A stretch of DNA of 64,000 nucleotides from Maricaulis sp. GTDB lineage: Bacteria; Pseudomonadota; Alphaproteobacteria; Caulobacterales; Maricaulaceae. This document shows, piece by piece, positions 1 through 7,605 of this stretch. The notes below the pieces were generated by a model. The model saw only the letters and a list, made by a program, of their open reading frames with translations. It had not been told where the DNA came from and did not search any database. Positions within the stretch are counted from its first letter, which is position 1. The number at the start of each line of letters is the position of its first letter. The position numbers were made by a program, and so were the translations under genes. Location of the stretch: assembly GCA_002692855.1 (NCBI GenBank), contig NZMJ01000032.1, forward strand, positions 5,001-69,000. The letters run 5' to 3'.

Positions 1-29
1 CGCGCGCCCGCGCAGAGAAATGTCGCGTC

Positions 30-659
30 CTATCGGCGAAAGACCGCGAGGAAGACCGGGTACAGGGTCACGCCGGCCAGCAGTCCTCCGATATGCGCCG
101 CCCAGGCGATGGCGATCCACATCTGGGTTCCGATTGCCGCAAATACGAGATTGATGGCGAGCCAGGGCAAGGCCATCGAGGCCATGCCGCGAATCCCTCC
201 CCTCGCCCATCCCGCTGCGACCAGACACCCCGAGATGCCAGTCGAGGCGCCGACCATCGCAATCATGGAGTCGGAATCGATGGCGTATTGCGCTGCCGCG
301 CCCGCGAGCGCGCATATGAAGAAAAAGCCGATGAAGCCGGCGAACCCCTTCGCCCCGGTTCCGAACGGACGCGCAGCAGCCGTGCCGAAGGCGAGCAAGC
401 CCAGGGCATTGATGATCAGGTGCGGCCAGTTGGCATGGACAAAGACATGCAGGAACCAGGGCGCGATGGCCGGGGCCGGTCCGGGCCGGTCGAGAGCGTA
501 TGCCGGCACGAATGCAGCCCATTGCAGGACAGCCTCGGCGGCAGGCCGTGACACTTCAACAAGAACGCTGACGATCACGATCGCGCCCGTCAGCACGATA
601 ACGGCCGCGGGAACATCGTTGAACACCGGGTTGCGGGCGTCTCGTCTTGGGACGGTCAA
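30..659 (-). CDS. Rhomboid-family intramembrane serine protease
   Basis: About 209 aa with roughly six hydrophobic segments. The rhomboid hallmarks are visible: an HxNxxH-like stretch (HANWPHLIINALG), the serine motif GASTGISG, and a late His in AAHIGGLLAG, which together fit the Ser-His dyad of rhomboid proteases that cleave membrane-spanning substrates. An in-frame GTG at 704 would add 15 residues, but an AAAGGAG ribosome site sits a few bases before the TTG at 659, so I chose that start. It is divergent from hfaA, about 145 bp away. The family call is firm; substrate and exact start are not. Confidence 0.82.
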   Translation of the reverse strand: MTVPRRDARNPVFNDVPAAVIVLTGAIVIVSVLVEVSRPAAEAVLQWAAFVPAYALDRPGPAPAIAPWFLHVFVHANWPHLIINALGLLAFGTAAARPFGTGAKGFAGFIGFFFICALAGAAAQYAIDSDSMIAMVGASTGISGCLVAAGWARGGIRGMASMALPWLAINLVFAAIGTQMWIAIAWAAHIGGLLAGVTLYPVFLAVFRR

Positions 660-805
660 TTCCCTCTCCTTTCCAGCCAATTCGCCCCGATTCGGGTCAA
701 ACACGCGATTCCCCTAACGGGAGAAAGGCGATCCGGGACTTCCCCCGGTGGCATGGTGGTTGCACCGCTCAGGGTCGAACGTGTTCACGGAGAGGACAAG
801 CGATC

Positions 806-1243
806 ATGGCACTGCACAAGACCGCCCTCATGGTTTGCGCCGCAATCGGCGCTCTTTCGACTGCTCCGGCCTTCGGTCAGAGCGCATCCGACTTCCAGCG
901 CCCCTGGGGTACGAACCCGGGTCAGGCGACCGAGCCGTACCGCGCCGGGACGCGCGACCAGAACGGCAACCGCGTCGTCGTGAACGGGGTCATGCAGACC
1001 GGGGTCGGTGTGCAGGCTGCGGGCCAGGGCACAGGCGGGGTCGGCGGAAATTCCAACTCCGGGAACCAGTATTCAAGCGCCACGGCGATCGGCAACCAGC
1101 TGAACGTCGTCGTCAACGGCAACTACAACACCGTCGTCGTGAACTCCACGCAGACCAATAACGGCAACGTCAACGCCACGTCGGGTACCGGCGGCAATGG
1201 CGATCGTGAACCCAATTGGGAGTACGCACCCAATGACCGCTAA
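806..1243 (+). CDS. hfaA: Holdfast anchor protein HfaA
   Basis: 145 aa secreted protein with an N-terminal signal peptide (cleavage near AFGQ, residue 25), then a Gly/Asn/Val-rich body with curlin-like alternation (VVVNGNYNTVVVN). In Caulobacter, HfaA is a polymerising surface protein that helps bind the holdfast adhesin to the cell envelope. The ATG at 806 follows a GGAGAGGA ribosome site and starts the signal peptide exactly. It overlaps hfaB by 11 bp, so the two are probably translationally coupled. The identification rests on the three-gene order hfaA-hfaB-hfaD and protein character rather than on an alignment. Confidence 0.8.
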   Translation: MALHKTALMVCAAIGALSTAPAFGQSASDFQRPWGTNPGQATEPYRAGTRDQNGNRVVVNGVMQTGVGVQAAGQGTGGVGGNSNSGNQYSSATAIGNQLNVVVNGNYNTVVVNSTQTNNGNVNATSGTGGNGDREPNWEYAPNDR

Positions 1244-2228
1244 GAAAATCCTGTCCGCGGCCATCGGGGCGCTGGCCCTGGCGGGCTGCGCCGTGACGCC
1301 GAATTCCGGCAGCGACGGGCTCTATGCCCGCCCGATCGGCAATGCGCCGGTGACGCCGAACCCGACGCCGTATTCCGAAGCGCTGGTCTGCCTCGCAAGC
1401 TATGCGCGCGGCCGGGGTCATGCTTCGCCGCGTGTCGCGGTGGGCCGGATTTCCGACTTCACCGGTGCAGTGGGCGCTGAAGGTGGTCCTGCTGTGACAC
1501 AGGGCGCATCGCTGATGGCGATGTCGGCACTGTCCAAGGCCGGCATCAACCTGGTGGAGCGTTTCGACACTTCAGTGTCAGAGCTCGAGATGCGCTACGC
1601 CAACAACCGGTTGATCGGAGACGAGGCCGAAGATCAGGGTTTCCGTCAGATTTATGCCGGATCCATCCCGGGGTCAGATTTTCATCTGGTGGGTGGCATC
1701 ACGGAAGTGAACCAGAATATCCGTAGCCAGGGCGTCGACGTGTTTGGCGGCAATCGGGTCGATTCCAGCCCGTCCGGCCTCTTCAATGCCCGCATGTATG
1801 TGATGAATGTCGGCATCGACCTGCGCCTGGTGAATACGCGCACGATGGAAGTTGTCGACGTCATCTCCTACCAGAAGCAGATTATCGGGCGCGAGATCAG
1901 CGCCGGCGTGTTCTCGTTCTGGGACAGCGCGGTGATCGACGTCTCGGCTGGCGGCCGCTCAATGGAGCCCGTGCAGCTTGCCGTGCGCTCGCTGATCGAG
2001 CGCGCCGTCCTCGAATTTTCTGCAACCCTTTATGGCGTCGAAGCCGGGGCCGTGTGCCGGTTCGATGATCCGCTCGGCCCGACCAATGCGACCGGCGGCG
2101 TCAACACCCACACGGCCTATGCGACCGGAGCGGAGATTTCCAATGTCCAAGCACGCCAAAGCGTTGATCGCGGGCACGAGCGCCGCGACCCTGATGTTCG
2201 CGTCGGCCTTCGCGGACGATACAACTGA
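1233..2228 (+). CDS. hfaB: Holdfast secretion/anchor lipoprotein HfaB (CsgG family)
   Basis: 331 aa CsgG-family outer-membrane lipoprotein. The signal peptide ends in a lipobox (LAGC, Cys19). The mature part has CsgG features: the RVAVGRISDFTG strand near residues 68-80, a central membrane-hairpin region and a C-terminal helix rich in AVRSLIERAVLEF. By analogy with curli secretion and with Caulobacter HfaB, it should form the outer-membrane channel exporting HfaA and HfaD. The start at 1233 lies inside hfaA. The 3' end overlaps hfaD by 86 bp, an unusually long overlap. Confidence 0.88.
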   Translation: MTAKKILSAAIGALALAGCAVTPNSGSDGLYARPIGNAPVTPNPTPYSEALVCLASYARGRGHASPRVAVGRISDFTGAVGAEGGPAVTQGASLMAMSALSKAGINLVERFDTSVSELEMRYANNRLIGDEAEDQGFRQIYAGSIPGSDFHLVGGITEVNQNIRSQGVDVFGGNRVDSSPSGLFNARMYVMNVGIDLRLVNTRTMEVVDVISYQKQIIGREISAGVFSFWDSAVIDVSAGGRSMEPVQLAVRSLIERAVLEFSATLYGVEAGAVCRFDDPLGPTNATGGVNTHTAYATGAEISNVQARQSVDRGHERRDPDVRVGLRGRYN

Positions 2229-3378
2229 GATCGAGAATACCCAGGTCAACGACAACGCTGATGTCCTGTCGCTTCTGAGGCTGGATACCGGCGATGCGGG
2301 GAATGCCACGCTCGCCACGGCCGCCATGGGCAATGCGCTCGAAGTGGACGTGAACGAAGCGCACGACGTCTCGAACGACCAGACTTTCTCGGGCAATGTC
2401 CGTGCTGAGGCCGAAACTTCGCTGCACCACATCGATGGCACGGCGATTACGGCTGCGTCGGCTACGGGCAATGCGGCCTATCTCGATTTCGAGGACGACA
2501 GCGACATCGTGTCGACCCAGACTGCGGCGGACGGCTCGACCGTCTCGGCCGCTGCGACGCTGAATGTCGCTTCCTATGCAATGAGCTCGATCACGGCCTC
2601 GCAGGCTGCGGCCAACGCGGTCGAGATCAACGCTGAAACGGCATCCATCCAGGGCGACTTCGTCCAGGACAGCGGCGCCGACGTGACGGCCACCACCATC
2701 CTGAATGCGCCGACCGGCGGACTGGGCTGGACTGCGGCAGGTGCAGCGGCGGCCGTTGGCAACAACATCCAAACGACCGGTTTCGATGCCGACCAGATCC
2801 TCGATGTCGACCAGACCAATCGCGGGCGTATCCGCGCCGACATGCAGGTTGAAGCCGGGGGCGGGTCGGAATTCATGACGGTCGCCGCGCAGGCCCAGGG
2901 CAATGGCGTCGATCTGAACAACCAGTGGGGCTATGCCCACATTCAGGGTCAGCAGACCAATGACGGCGAGGTCGAAGCGAACACGAATGTCGTGATCAGC
3001 GATTTCGATATCGACAGCATCATTGTCTCGTCAGAAGGCATCGGCAATTCGGCCCTGCTCTCCAACCAGGGCGCCGACACCTATATGGGCGTCACTCAGG
3101 CCAACAATGCCAATGTGCGCGCCACCACCCGCTTTGAAGGCGGCGTGGGCGGCGAAGTCACCGGTTCGGCCGCCGCCTACGGCAACGCGGCGACCAGCTA
3201 TGTCTGCTCGAACTGCCCGGGCGTCGAAGCGCGAGGCAATGTGAACCAGACCAATTCGGGCAATGTGACTTCGACCTTCCAGACGACCTACCAGTCAGGC
3301 TGGGGCGTGATGGGCTCGGCGACGGCGGTCGGCAACTCGGCGACCTTCGTCAGCGAACGTCCGGGCGAAAGCGACTAG
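2143..3378 (+). CDS. hfaD: Holdfast anchor protein HfaD
   Basis: 411 aa secreted protein with a signal peptide (cleavage after ASAFA, about residue 23). The mature region is a long series of degenerate repeats of about 60-70 residues, with recurring motifs such as GNA, TQTN and NSGNV, fitting a beta-solenoid surface adhesin. A single Cys pair (CSNC) lies near residue 355. In Caulobacter, HfaD is an outer-membrane protein needed with HfaA and HfaB to keep the holdfast on the cell. The start was chosen because the ATG at 2143 begins the signal peptide and has GGAG about 9 bases upstream. It is the last gene of the operon, followed by a terminator. Confidence 0.78.
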   Translation: MSKHAKALIAGTSAATLMFASAFADDTTEIENTQVNDNADVLSLLRLDTGDAGNATLATAAMGNALEVDVNEAHDVSNDQTFSGNVRAEAETSLHHIDGTAITAASATGNAAYLDFEDDSDIVSTQTAADGSTVSAAATLNVASYAMSSITASQAAANAVEINAETASIQGDFVQDSGADVTATTILNAPTGGLGWTAAGAAAAVGNNIQTTGFDADQILDVDQTNRGRIRADMQVEAGGGSEFMTVAAQAQGNGVDLNNQWGYAHIQGQQTNDGEVEANTNVVISDFDIDSIIVSSEGIGNSALLSNQGADTYMGVTQANNANVRATTRFEGGVGGEVTGSAAAYGNAATSYVCSNCPGVEARGNVNQTNSGNVTSTFQTTYQSGWGVMGSATAVGNSATFVSERPGESD

Positions 3379-3403
3379 GCCCCTTCCCTTCCCGCAGTCA
3401 CGG

Positions 3404-3433
3404 ATCGCCCGCTCCAGAGATGGAGCGGGCGAT
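3404..3433 (+). terminator. Terminator of the hfa operon
   Basis: Perfect 13-bp inverted repeat (3404-3416 with 3421-3433) around the loop GAGA, 26 bp after the hfaD stop. The T-run after it is weak (TTGCT), so termination may be partial or bidirectional. Confidence 0.75.
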
Positions 3434-3738
3434 TTGCTGTGCGCGTTCGGCAAGCACCCAACCGACCGGAAAACAGCTGAGCGGCTTCAGCGACCCTTTC
3501 CACCCCCTGCGGGAACGATGATGACAGCCTGCCCGCCGGGCTTCGCCGGCGTATCGTTCCGTCGCTGAAGGGTTTAAGCGGCGACTGTCCGCAGCCATCC
3601 GCGAGGTCGTCCTGCCTCTGCAGACGCGCTGCGCTTCGTGGGCCTGAAACTGTGCCCGGAGGCTTCCCGCAGGCACTGAAAGCTGGTCTCTTGGGCGTGC
3701 CGGGCAAGGACGGGGACTGTTCGGCACCCAATACGATA
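3434..3738. other. Non-coding segment with nested hairpins; possible small RNA
   Basis: About 305 bp lying between two strong hairpin terminators and without a convincing gene. It holds a nested structure: stem A 3485-3494 with 3561-3570 (10 bp), stem B 3512-3519 with 3553-3560 (8 bp), stem C 3534-3539 with 3546-3551 (6 bp). The 5' arm of stem A can alternatively pair with the preceding GCTGA to form a competing hairpin. The conserved cores of RNase P RNA, tmRNA and SRP RNA were not found here. It could be an unknown small RNA, an hfa 3' UTR element, or only intergenic DNA. Confidence 0.35.
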
Positions 3739-3768
3739 CGGCCCCGGCCTCTGACGAGGCCGGGGCCG
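3739..3768 (-). terminator. Terminator between convergent genes
   Basis: Perfect 13-bp inverted repeat (3739-3751 with 3756-3768) with loop TGAC, starting 30 bp past the stop of the minus-strand gene at 3798. It has no T-run on either strand, so it may act by stable structure alone. Confidence 0.65.
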
Positions 3769-3797
3769 CTATCCCCGCTTCCCATTCTTGTTGTTTT

Positions 3798-4721
3798 TTA
3801 GCGGTAACCGCCCACGCCGCCATCCAGCATCAGCGTCATGTTGGTCGCGGTTGCGACCTCGCGGCGGTGTTCGACCATTTCGGTATAGGTCTCTTCGCGG
3901 CGCAAATAGACGACGCGCAAGCCCGGACCGTATTGGCGCAACAGTGACCGTTCATTGCAGTTCCTGCGAGGTTCCTGGGTCGCGCAATAGACCCGGCCAC
4001 CGGTGGCATGGCGAAGAGCCTCGCCGCGGGCACACGCCAGCGTAAAGGCATCGTCCCAGATATCCGCCCCGTCCACGCGCCAGCCGATCGTCACCTGCAT
4101 TGCCGTTCCGGCAACGCAGCGGAAAATCTCGCCGTCATATTCCGGAGCAACGCGTTCATCCGGATCCGGACGCGACGCCGGGTGCGGTGTGCCGCGATCG
4201 TCGATGCAGACCGCGCGGATGACCCGCCACTCTTCCAGGATCCGTGTGCGTTCTTCGGCACGCATCTCGGTTTCGATGACACCGGCCAGCGTCAGACCGG
4301 TGATCGCCGTCGCGGGAGGCGGAGCCCCCATCGCGCCACCGCCTCCGCCCGCAATGGCAATCGCGGTTGCGCCGCCCGATGCGCCAGCACCGGCATTGGC
4401 GCCGGCATTTGCGTTCGAGTTCACGTTGACGTTGGTGTTGACCTCGACATTCGTATTGACGTTGATGCCAATATTGATGCGCGGGCCGTGAATGGTGATG
4501 TTGGGCGGGCGAACGCGATGCCCGCCGCCGCCGCCGCAACCGCCGTGACCGCAGCTTCCACCACCGCCACCATGACCGCCGCCGCCGCAGGTCGTGCCGC
4601 AACCGCTACCACCGCTTCCGCCGCCGCCAATGGCCGCAGCTTCGGGCATGCCGACAGGTGATCCGATCAGGGCCACACCAAACAGTGCTGCCACAAAAGC
4701 GTGCCGTGCTGAAACGCGCAT
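3798..4721 (-). CDS. Secreted Gly/Cys/Asn-repeat protein, unknown function
   Basis: 307 aa. Residues 1-30 are a signal peptide. Residues 31-68 are nearly all Gly with four Cys (41, 45, 57, 62) and His. Residues 75-110 alternate Asn with hydrophobic or small residues (NVNTNVEVNTNV and similar), recalling the Asn ladder of HfaA. Residues 111-135 are Gly/Ala. The C-terminal half (about 140-307) is a globular-looking domain with five more Cys and no motif I recognise. The start at 4721 has AAGGAG before it and starts the signal peptide. It is convergent to hfaD and divergent from the PAS gene. A role in the surface layer or holdfast is inference from context and composition only. Confidence 0.6.
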   Translation of the reverse strand: MRVSARHAFVAALFGVALIGSPVGMPEAAAIGGGGSGGSGCGTTCGGGGHGGGGGSCGHGGCGGGGGHRVRPPNITIHGPRINIGINVNTNVEVNTNVNVNSNANAGANAGAGASGGATAIAIAGGGGGAMGAPPPATAITGLTLAGVIETEMRAEERTRILEEWRVIRAVCIDDRGTPHPASRPDPDERVAPEYDGEIFRCVAGTAMQVTIGWRVDGADIWDDAFTLACARGEALRHATGGRVYCATQEPRRNCNERSLLRQYGPGLRVVYLRREETYTEMVEHRREVATATNMTLMLDGGVGGYR

Positions 4722-4881
4722 GGTCGAACTCCTTTGTTCCTGGAGGGTGTCCTGCAAGGGACAGGCCGTTTTCGCCGGTGACGTGTCCGCTGCTCGCGCG
4801 ACAGGGGTATGGCCCCGAATTTGAAGACGATTGACGACGGAAGGCCGGACAGGGGTTCGGTTGCAGTCATCGAGCCACACC

Positions 4882-5439
4882 ATGCATGCGCATACCGAGA
4901 CATTGCTGGCCTATTGGGAGTCGCGGCGAAACGGCCGACTGACCCCTTCGCGCGCCGATATCGTCCCCGCCGACCTCTCGGGACTGTTGTCCTGGCTGTT
5001 CATTCTGGAACGCGCAGACGCGGAGCATCATGTCTTCCGCCTCGCAGGAACCGGCCTGTGCCGGCTTTATTCCCGCGAGATGCGCGCGCAGAACTTCCTC
5101 GACCTCTGGCGCGGGTTCGACCGTCACCACATTCGCGCGCTGATCGAATCGACGCTCGCAGTTCCGGCACCCGCCACCGCGAGCGCACAGGCTTATGCGC
5201 TCGACGGTCAGACGATTGACGCAGAAATAGCGTTGCTGCCGCTGCGGGGGGCTTCAGGCCAGGCAGACCGCGTCCTGGGTCTTTATCAACCCCTCAGCAG
5301 GCTGGACCTGCTGCAAGGCCGCCCGGTGGTCAGCCAGAAGCTGACCGGGATCAATCCGCCTGCCCGCGACATCTACACACCCGTTGCGATGCGGCCCTTG
5401 CCAGAGCCGCCCTTCGAGCTCGTTGCAAACGACCGCTGA
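4882..5439 (+). CDS. PAS-domain protein (PAS_5/DUF1457-like)
   Basis: 185 aa cytosolic protein. Residues 1-120 resemble the alphaproteobacterial PAS_5 family: an opening helix (LLAYWESRRNGRLTPSRADI), then strands FRLAGTGLCRLYSREM with the typical G-T-x-L pattern. No enzymatic output domain follows, and the tail (about 150-185) is Pro-rich and probably disordered. Such stand-alone PAS proteins are poorly understood. In Caulobacterales several act in cell-cycle or c-di-GMP signalling, but nothing in the sequence proves that here. The ATG at 4882 was preferred over an upstream in-frame start because the family begins at the TLLAYW helix. Confidence 0.62.
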   Translation: MHAHTETLLAYWESRRNGRLTPSRADIVPADLSGLLSWLFILERADAEHHVFRLAGTGLCRLYSREMRAQNFLDLWRGFDRHHIRALIESTLAVPAPATASAQAYALDGQTIDAEIALLPLRGASGQADRVLGLYQPLSRLDLLQGRPVVSQKLTGINPPARDIYTPVAMRPLPEPPFELVANDR

Positions 5440-5452
5440 TTGGTCACCGCCT

Positions 5453-5468
5453 CTAAATTCTTCTTAAC
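5453..5468 (+). promoter_or_regulatory. Putative CtrA binding site
   Basis: CTAA-N7-TTAAC, one mismatch from the CtrA consensus TTAA-N7-TTAAC, 41 bp before the start of the tandem PilZ gene. The spacing is exactly seven bases and the trailing C is present. Such a match can occur by chance. Confidence 0.4.
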
Positions 5469-5508
5469 CGCCACCGTCTAGAATTGTCCCGAACAGGAGC
5501 GTTTGGGC

Positions 5509-6165
5509 ATGGCCGACACACCGGCACGACTGGACAAGCGAAAGATCAAGATCGCCGCGCAGGGCGCTGCCGAAAGGCGGCGGCATCAGCGCGTGCCCCT
5601 GGCGCTGCCCGGCCGGTTGTTCGAGCATGGCCGTGGCGAGCAACGCTGCCGGCTGATCGACGTGTCGCCCGGCGGTGCCAAGTTGCTGCTGAAAGAACCG
5701 CCCCCGCCCAATAGCCATGTTGTGCTGCTGATCGACGGCCTCGGCCGTCTCGAAGGCGATGTCATACGAATCGGTGGCAACTGGTTGACGCTGCGTTTCA
5801 CGATGCAAAGCCGCAAACGCGACCGCCTGGCCGATGCGATCACCTGGCGTTTCAATATGGAACGCCTCGGTCTGGAGGAAGACCGGGTGGCCGCGCGCAA
5901 GCCCGGCAAGGGGCAAGCAACCATCCGGCTGCGCGACGGCGTCCTGATCCGGGCCGACGTCGTCGACGTCTCGATCTCGGGCGCGGCCTTCTCCTGTCTG
6001 GAGCGGCCCCGTGTGGGCGAGCGCGTCAGGGTTGGCGAAATGACCGGCCGTGTCGCGCGAATCCTGGAGCGTGGCTTTGCGGTCGCCTTCGATCCGCCAT
6101 CGTCCGGAAGCGAAGAGGCCAAACCCGAGCCGGGCGCAGCGATCGACCTGCGCGCCGCCAGCTGA
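5509..6165 (+). CDS. Tandem PilZ-domain protein, likely c-di-GMP receptor
   Basis: 218 aa with two PilZ domains. The first has R24xxxR28 and D51xSxxG56; the second has R126xxxR130 and D153xSxxG158. The two motif pairs have identical 27-residue spacing, so both domains keep the residues that bind cyclic di-GMP. There is no membrane segment and no other output domain, suggesting a soluble adaptor that changes shape or partners on c-di-GMP binding. The start is ATG 5509 because AGGAG lies 9 bases before it; a TTG six bases upstream is too close to that site. A CtrA-like site precedes it. The acidic, Pro-rich tail (about 193-218) is probably flexible. Confidence 0.85.
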   Translation: MADTPARLDKRKIKIAAQGAAERRRHQRVPLALPGRLFEHGRGEQRCRLIDVSPGGAKLLLKEPPPPNSHVVLLIDGLGRLEGDVIRIGGNWLTLRFTMQSRKRDRLADAITWRFNMERLGLEEDRVAARKPGKGQATIRLRDGVLIRADVVDVSISGAAFSCLERPRVGERVRVGEMTGRVARILERGFAVAFDPPSSGSEEAKPEPGAAIDLRAAS

Positions 6166-6263
6166 ACCAAAGTGCACTCGATGAGTCGGGAATGAACGGG
6201 GCGGCCCGATTCTTGCCCCACGCACACATTATGTTCCGTTTGAGAACGAAATGAGTGTCCGAC

Positions 6264-6782
6264 ATGCCGCGTGATGATGGAAGTACGAAGACCTGGTTCG
6301 TGAAGGTCGATGGCCGTGTCTATGGTCCGTACACGGCTGCGCAAATGCGTGCCTATGTCACCGAAGGGCGCGTCGCCGCACACTCCCTTGTCAGCATCGA
6401 ACGCGATACGGCCTGGAAGCCGGCGGCCGACATCGAGCTGCTTCGCGGCTGGCTGGACGAGGCGCGCGGCGCACGGCGGCCTGAGACGGATGCAAGCCAA
6501 CTCGCCAATTTCATCGTGATTGCCCAGACCAGCGCCGATTCGTCGGCGTCGTTTGAAGCGGCGATGGGACATCTCGGCCAGTGCGTGCGGATTTCAGACG
6601 GGGCGTGGCTTCTGCGTGCCGGCCTGACGGCAACCACGCTGCGCAATGAATTGTCTCACCTGCTCGACCGCGATGACCGCCTGATGGTGGTCGATGCGAC
6701 CCATGACCGGACCGCCTGGTTCAATCTGGGTCAGGATACCGACCAGCAAATTCGTGACCTGTGGGGCCGCAAGCCCAACTGA
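6264..6782 (+). CDS. GYF_2 (DUF4339) domain protein
   Basis: 172 aa. Residues 5-60 match the bacterial GYF_2 pattern: an opening Trp (WFVKVDGRVYGPYT), the turn QMRAYVTEGRV, then a second conserved Trp (TAWKPAADI). GYF_2 domains are small modules, often in membrane proteins, thought to bind peptides. The rest (about 75-172) is an alpha/beta domain ending in DRTAWFNLGQDTDQQIRDLW, with no family I recognise. A GTG at 6255 is an alternative start three codons earlier. It is convergent with the carbonic anhydrase gene, 6 bp away. Confidence 0.62.
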   Translation: MPRDDGSTKTWFVKVDGRVYGPYTAAQMRAYVTEGRVAAHSLVSIERDTAWKPAADIELLRGWLDEARGARRPETDASQLANFIVIAQTSADSSASFEAAMGHLGQCVRISDGAWLLRAGLTATTLRNELSHLLDRDDRLMVVDATHDRTAWFNLGQDTDQQIRDLWGRKPN

Positions 6783-6788
6783 CAATCC

Positions 6789-7319
6789 TTACCCGATCTC
6801 ACGCAGTCCCGACGCGTGCTTCTTCCAGTTTGCGACGTAATGGTCCGCCGACGCCTTCAAGAGCTCGGCGACCTCGTCACCATGCGAGCGGATGACGCGG
6901 CCAGGTGACCCCACGACCAGCGAATTATCGGGGATTTCCTTGCCCTCGGTCAGCAGGGTGTGCGCGCCGATGATGCAATTGCGCCCGATCTTCACACCAT
7001 TGAGCAAGGTCGCGCCGATGCCGATCAGGCTGTAATCGCCAATCGTGCAGCCGTGCAGCATCACGCGATGCCCCACCGTGACGCCCTTGCCGATGGTCAG
7101 GGGAACGCCCTCGTCGGTGTGCAGGATCGACCCGTCCTGGATGTTGGTGTCCTCGCCAATCACGATCGGGTCGTTGTCACCGCGAACTACCGCGCCATAC
7201 CAGACGCTGGCGTTGTCCTTGAGGGTCACGCGGCCCATCACCTGCGCCGAAGGGGCGACCCAGAACTGGCCGCTGGCGGGTGTTTGAGGAACGGCATCAT
7301 CGAGGGCGTAGAGGGGCAT
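6789..7319 (-). CDS. Gamma-class carbonic anhydrase family protein
   Basis: 176 aa left-handed beta-helix protein made of hexapeptide repeats (IGxxxxIxxx turns from about residue 25 to 140). The three zinc-ligand histidines are visible: LHTDEG, then VGHRVMLHG. These are shared by the YrdA/CaiE/PaaY group and by gamma carbonic anhydrases. The enzyme should be a cytosolic trimer; carbonic anhydrase activity in this subgroup is often unproven. The start at 7319 follows GGAGG by 8 bases; an in-frame codon six residues upstream lacks such a site. Confidence 0.85.
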   Translation of the reverse strand: MPLYALDDAVPQTPASGQFWVAPSAQVMGRVTLKDNASVWYGAVVRGDNDPIVIGEDTNIQDGSILHTDEGVPLTIGKGVTVGHRVMLHGCTIGDYSLIGIGATLLNGVKIGRNCIIGAHTLLTEGKEIPDNSLVVGSPGRVIRSHGDEVAELLKASADHYVANWKKHASGLREIG

Positions 7320-7559
7320 CTGTATCCTCCGGGACACGGCTTTGCGAAGTTACTGCAACGGGGCTGATCAGACTTTGTTCACGACTATAGGATGAGACTG
7401 TGTCTGCGATTCGAGCACAAGGTCGAAGCCGCAGATGGGTCCGAAAGGGGGATGTTATCACCCGTGCGAAACGTACTCGCACCACCATCGGAAGTGACAG
7501 CGCACATGTCGTGCGTGTCCCCGACTCCGGGCCCCTCCAAACCTGCCAATCTGTTTCGC

Positions 7560-7586
7560 CCCCCTGCATCCTGCTCGGGGGTTTTT
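7560..7586 (+). terminator. Attenuator-like hairpin in the phoH leader
   Basis: CCCCC (7560-7564) pairs with GGGGG (7577-7581), with an inner GCA/TGC pairing, directly followed by TTTTT. It lies 20 bp before the phoH start, in the sense direction and downstream of any likely promoter, so it is either an attenuator or the end of a short upstream transcript. Nothing else clear was found in the rest of the 286-bp gap (7320-7605). Confidence 0.5.
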
Positions 7587-7605
7587 CGTATCTGGAGAAA
7601 ACCTC

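Noticed and set aside
777-786. GAAC-GT-GTTC inverted repeat just before hfaA
   Set aside because: Only four-base arms and within the ribosome-site leader; too short to claim an operator.
3434-3738. Known structural RNAs (RNase P, tmRNA, SRP, 6S)
   Set aside because: Core sequences such as the RNase P P4 region, the tmRNA reading frame and the SRP tetraloop region were not found on either strand; 6S cannot be fully excluded by eye, but the large internal loop is one-sided only.
3375-3823. Two overlapping minus-strand open frames between hfaD and the Gly-rich gene
   Set aside because: They run through both terminator hairpins, overlap each other, lack signal or domain features, and one overlaps a real gene.
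7340-7590. Resemblance of the minus strand to the tmRNA start (GGGGGCGAAAC...)
   Set aside because: The match ends after about 12 bases; no tag frame, T-arm or CCA end follows.
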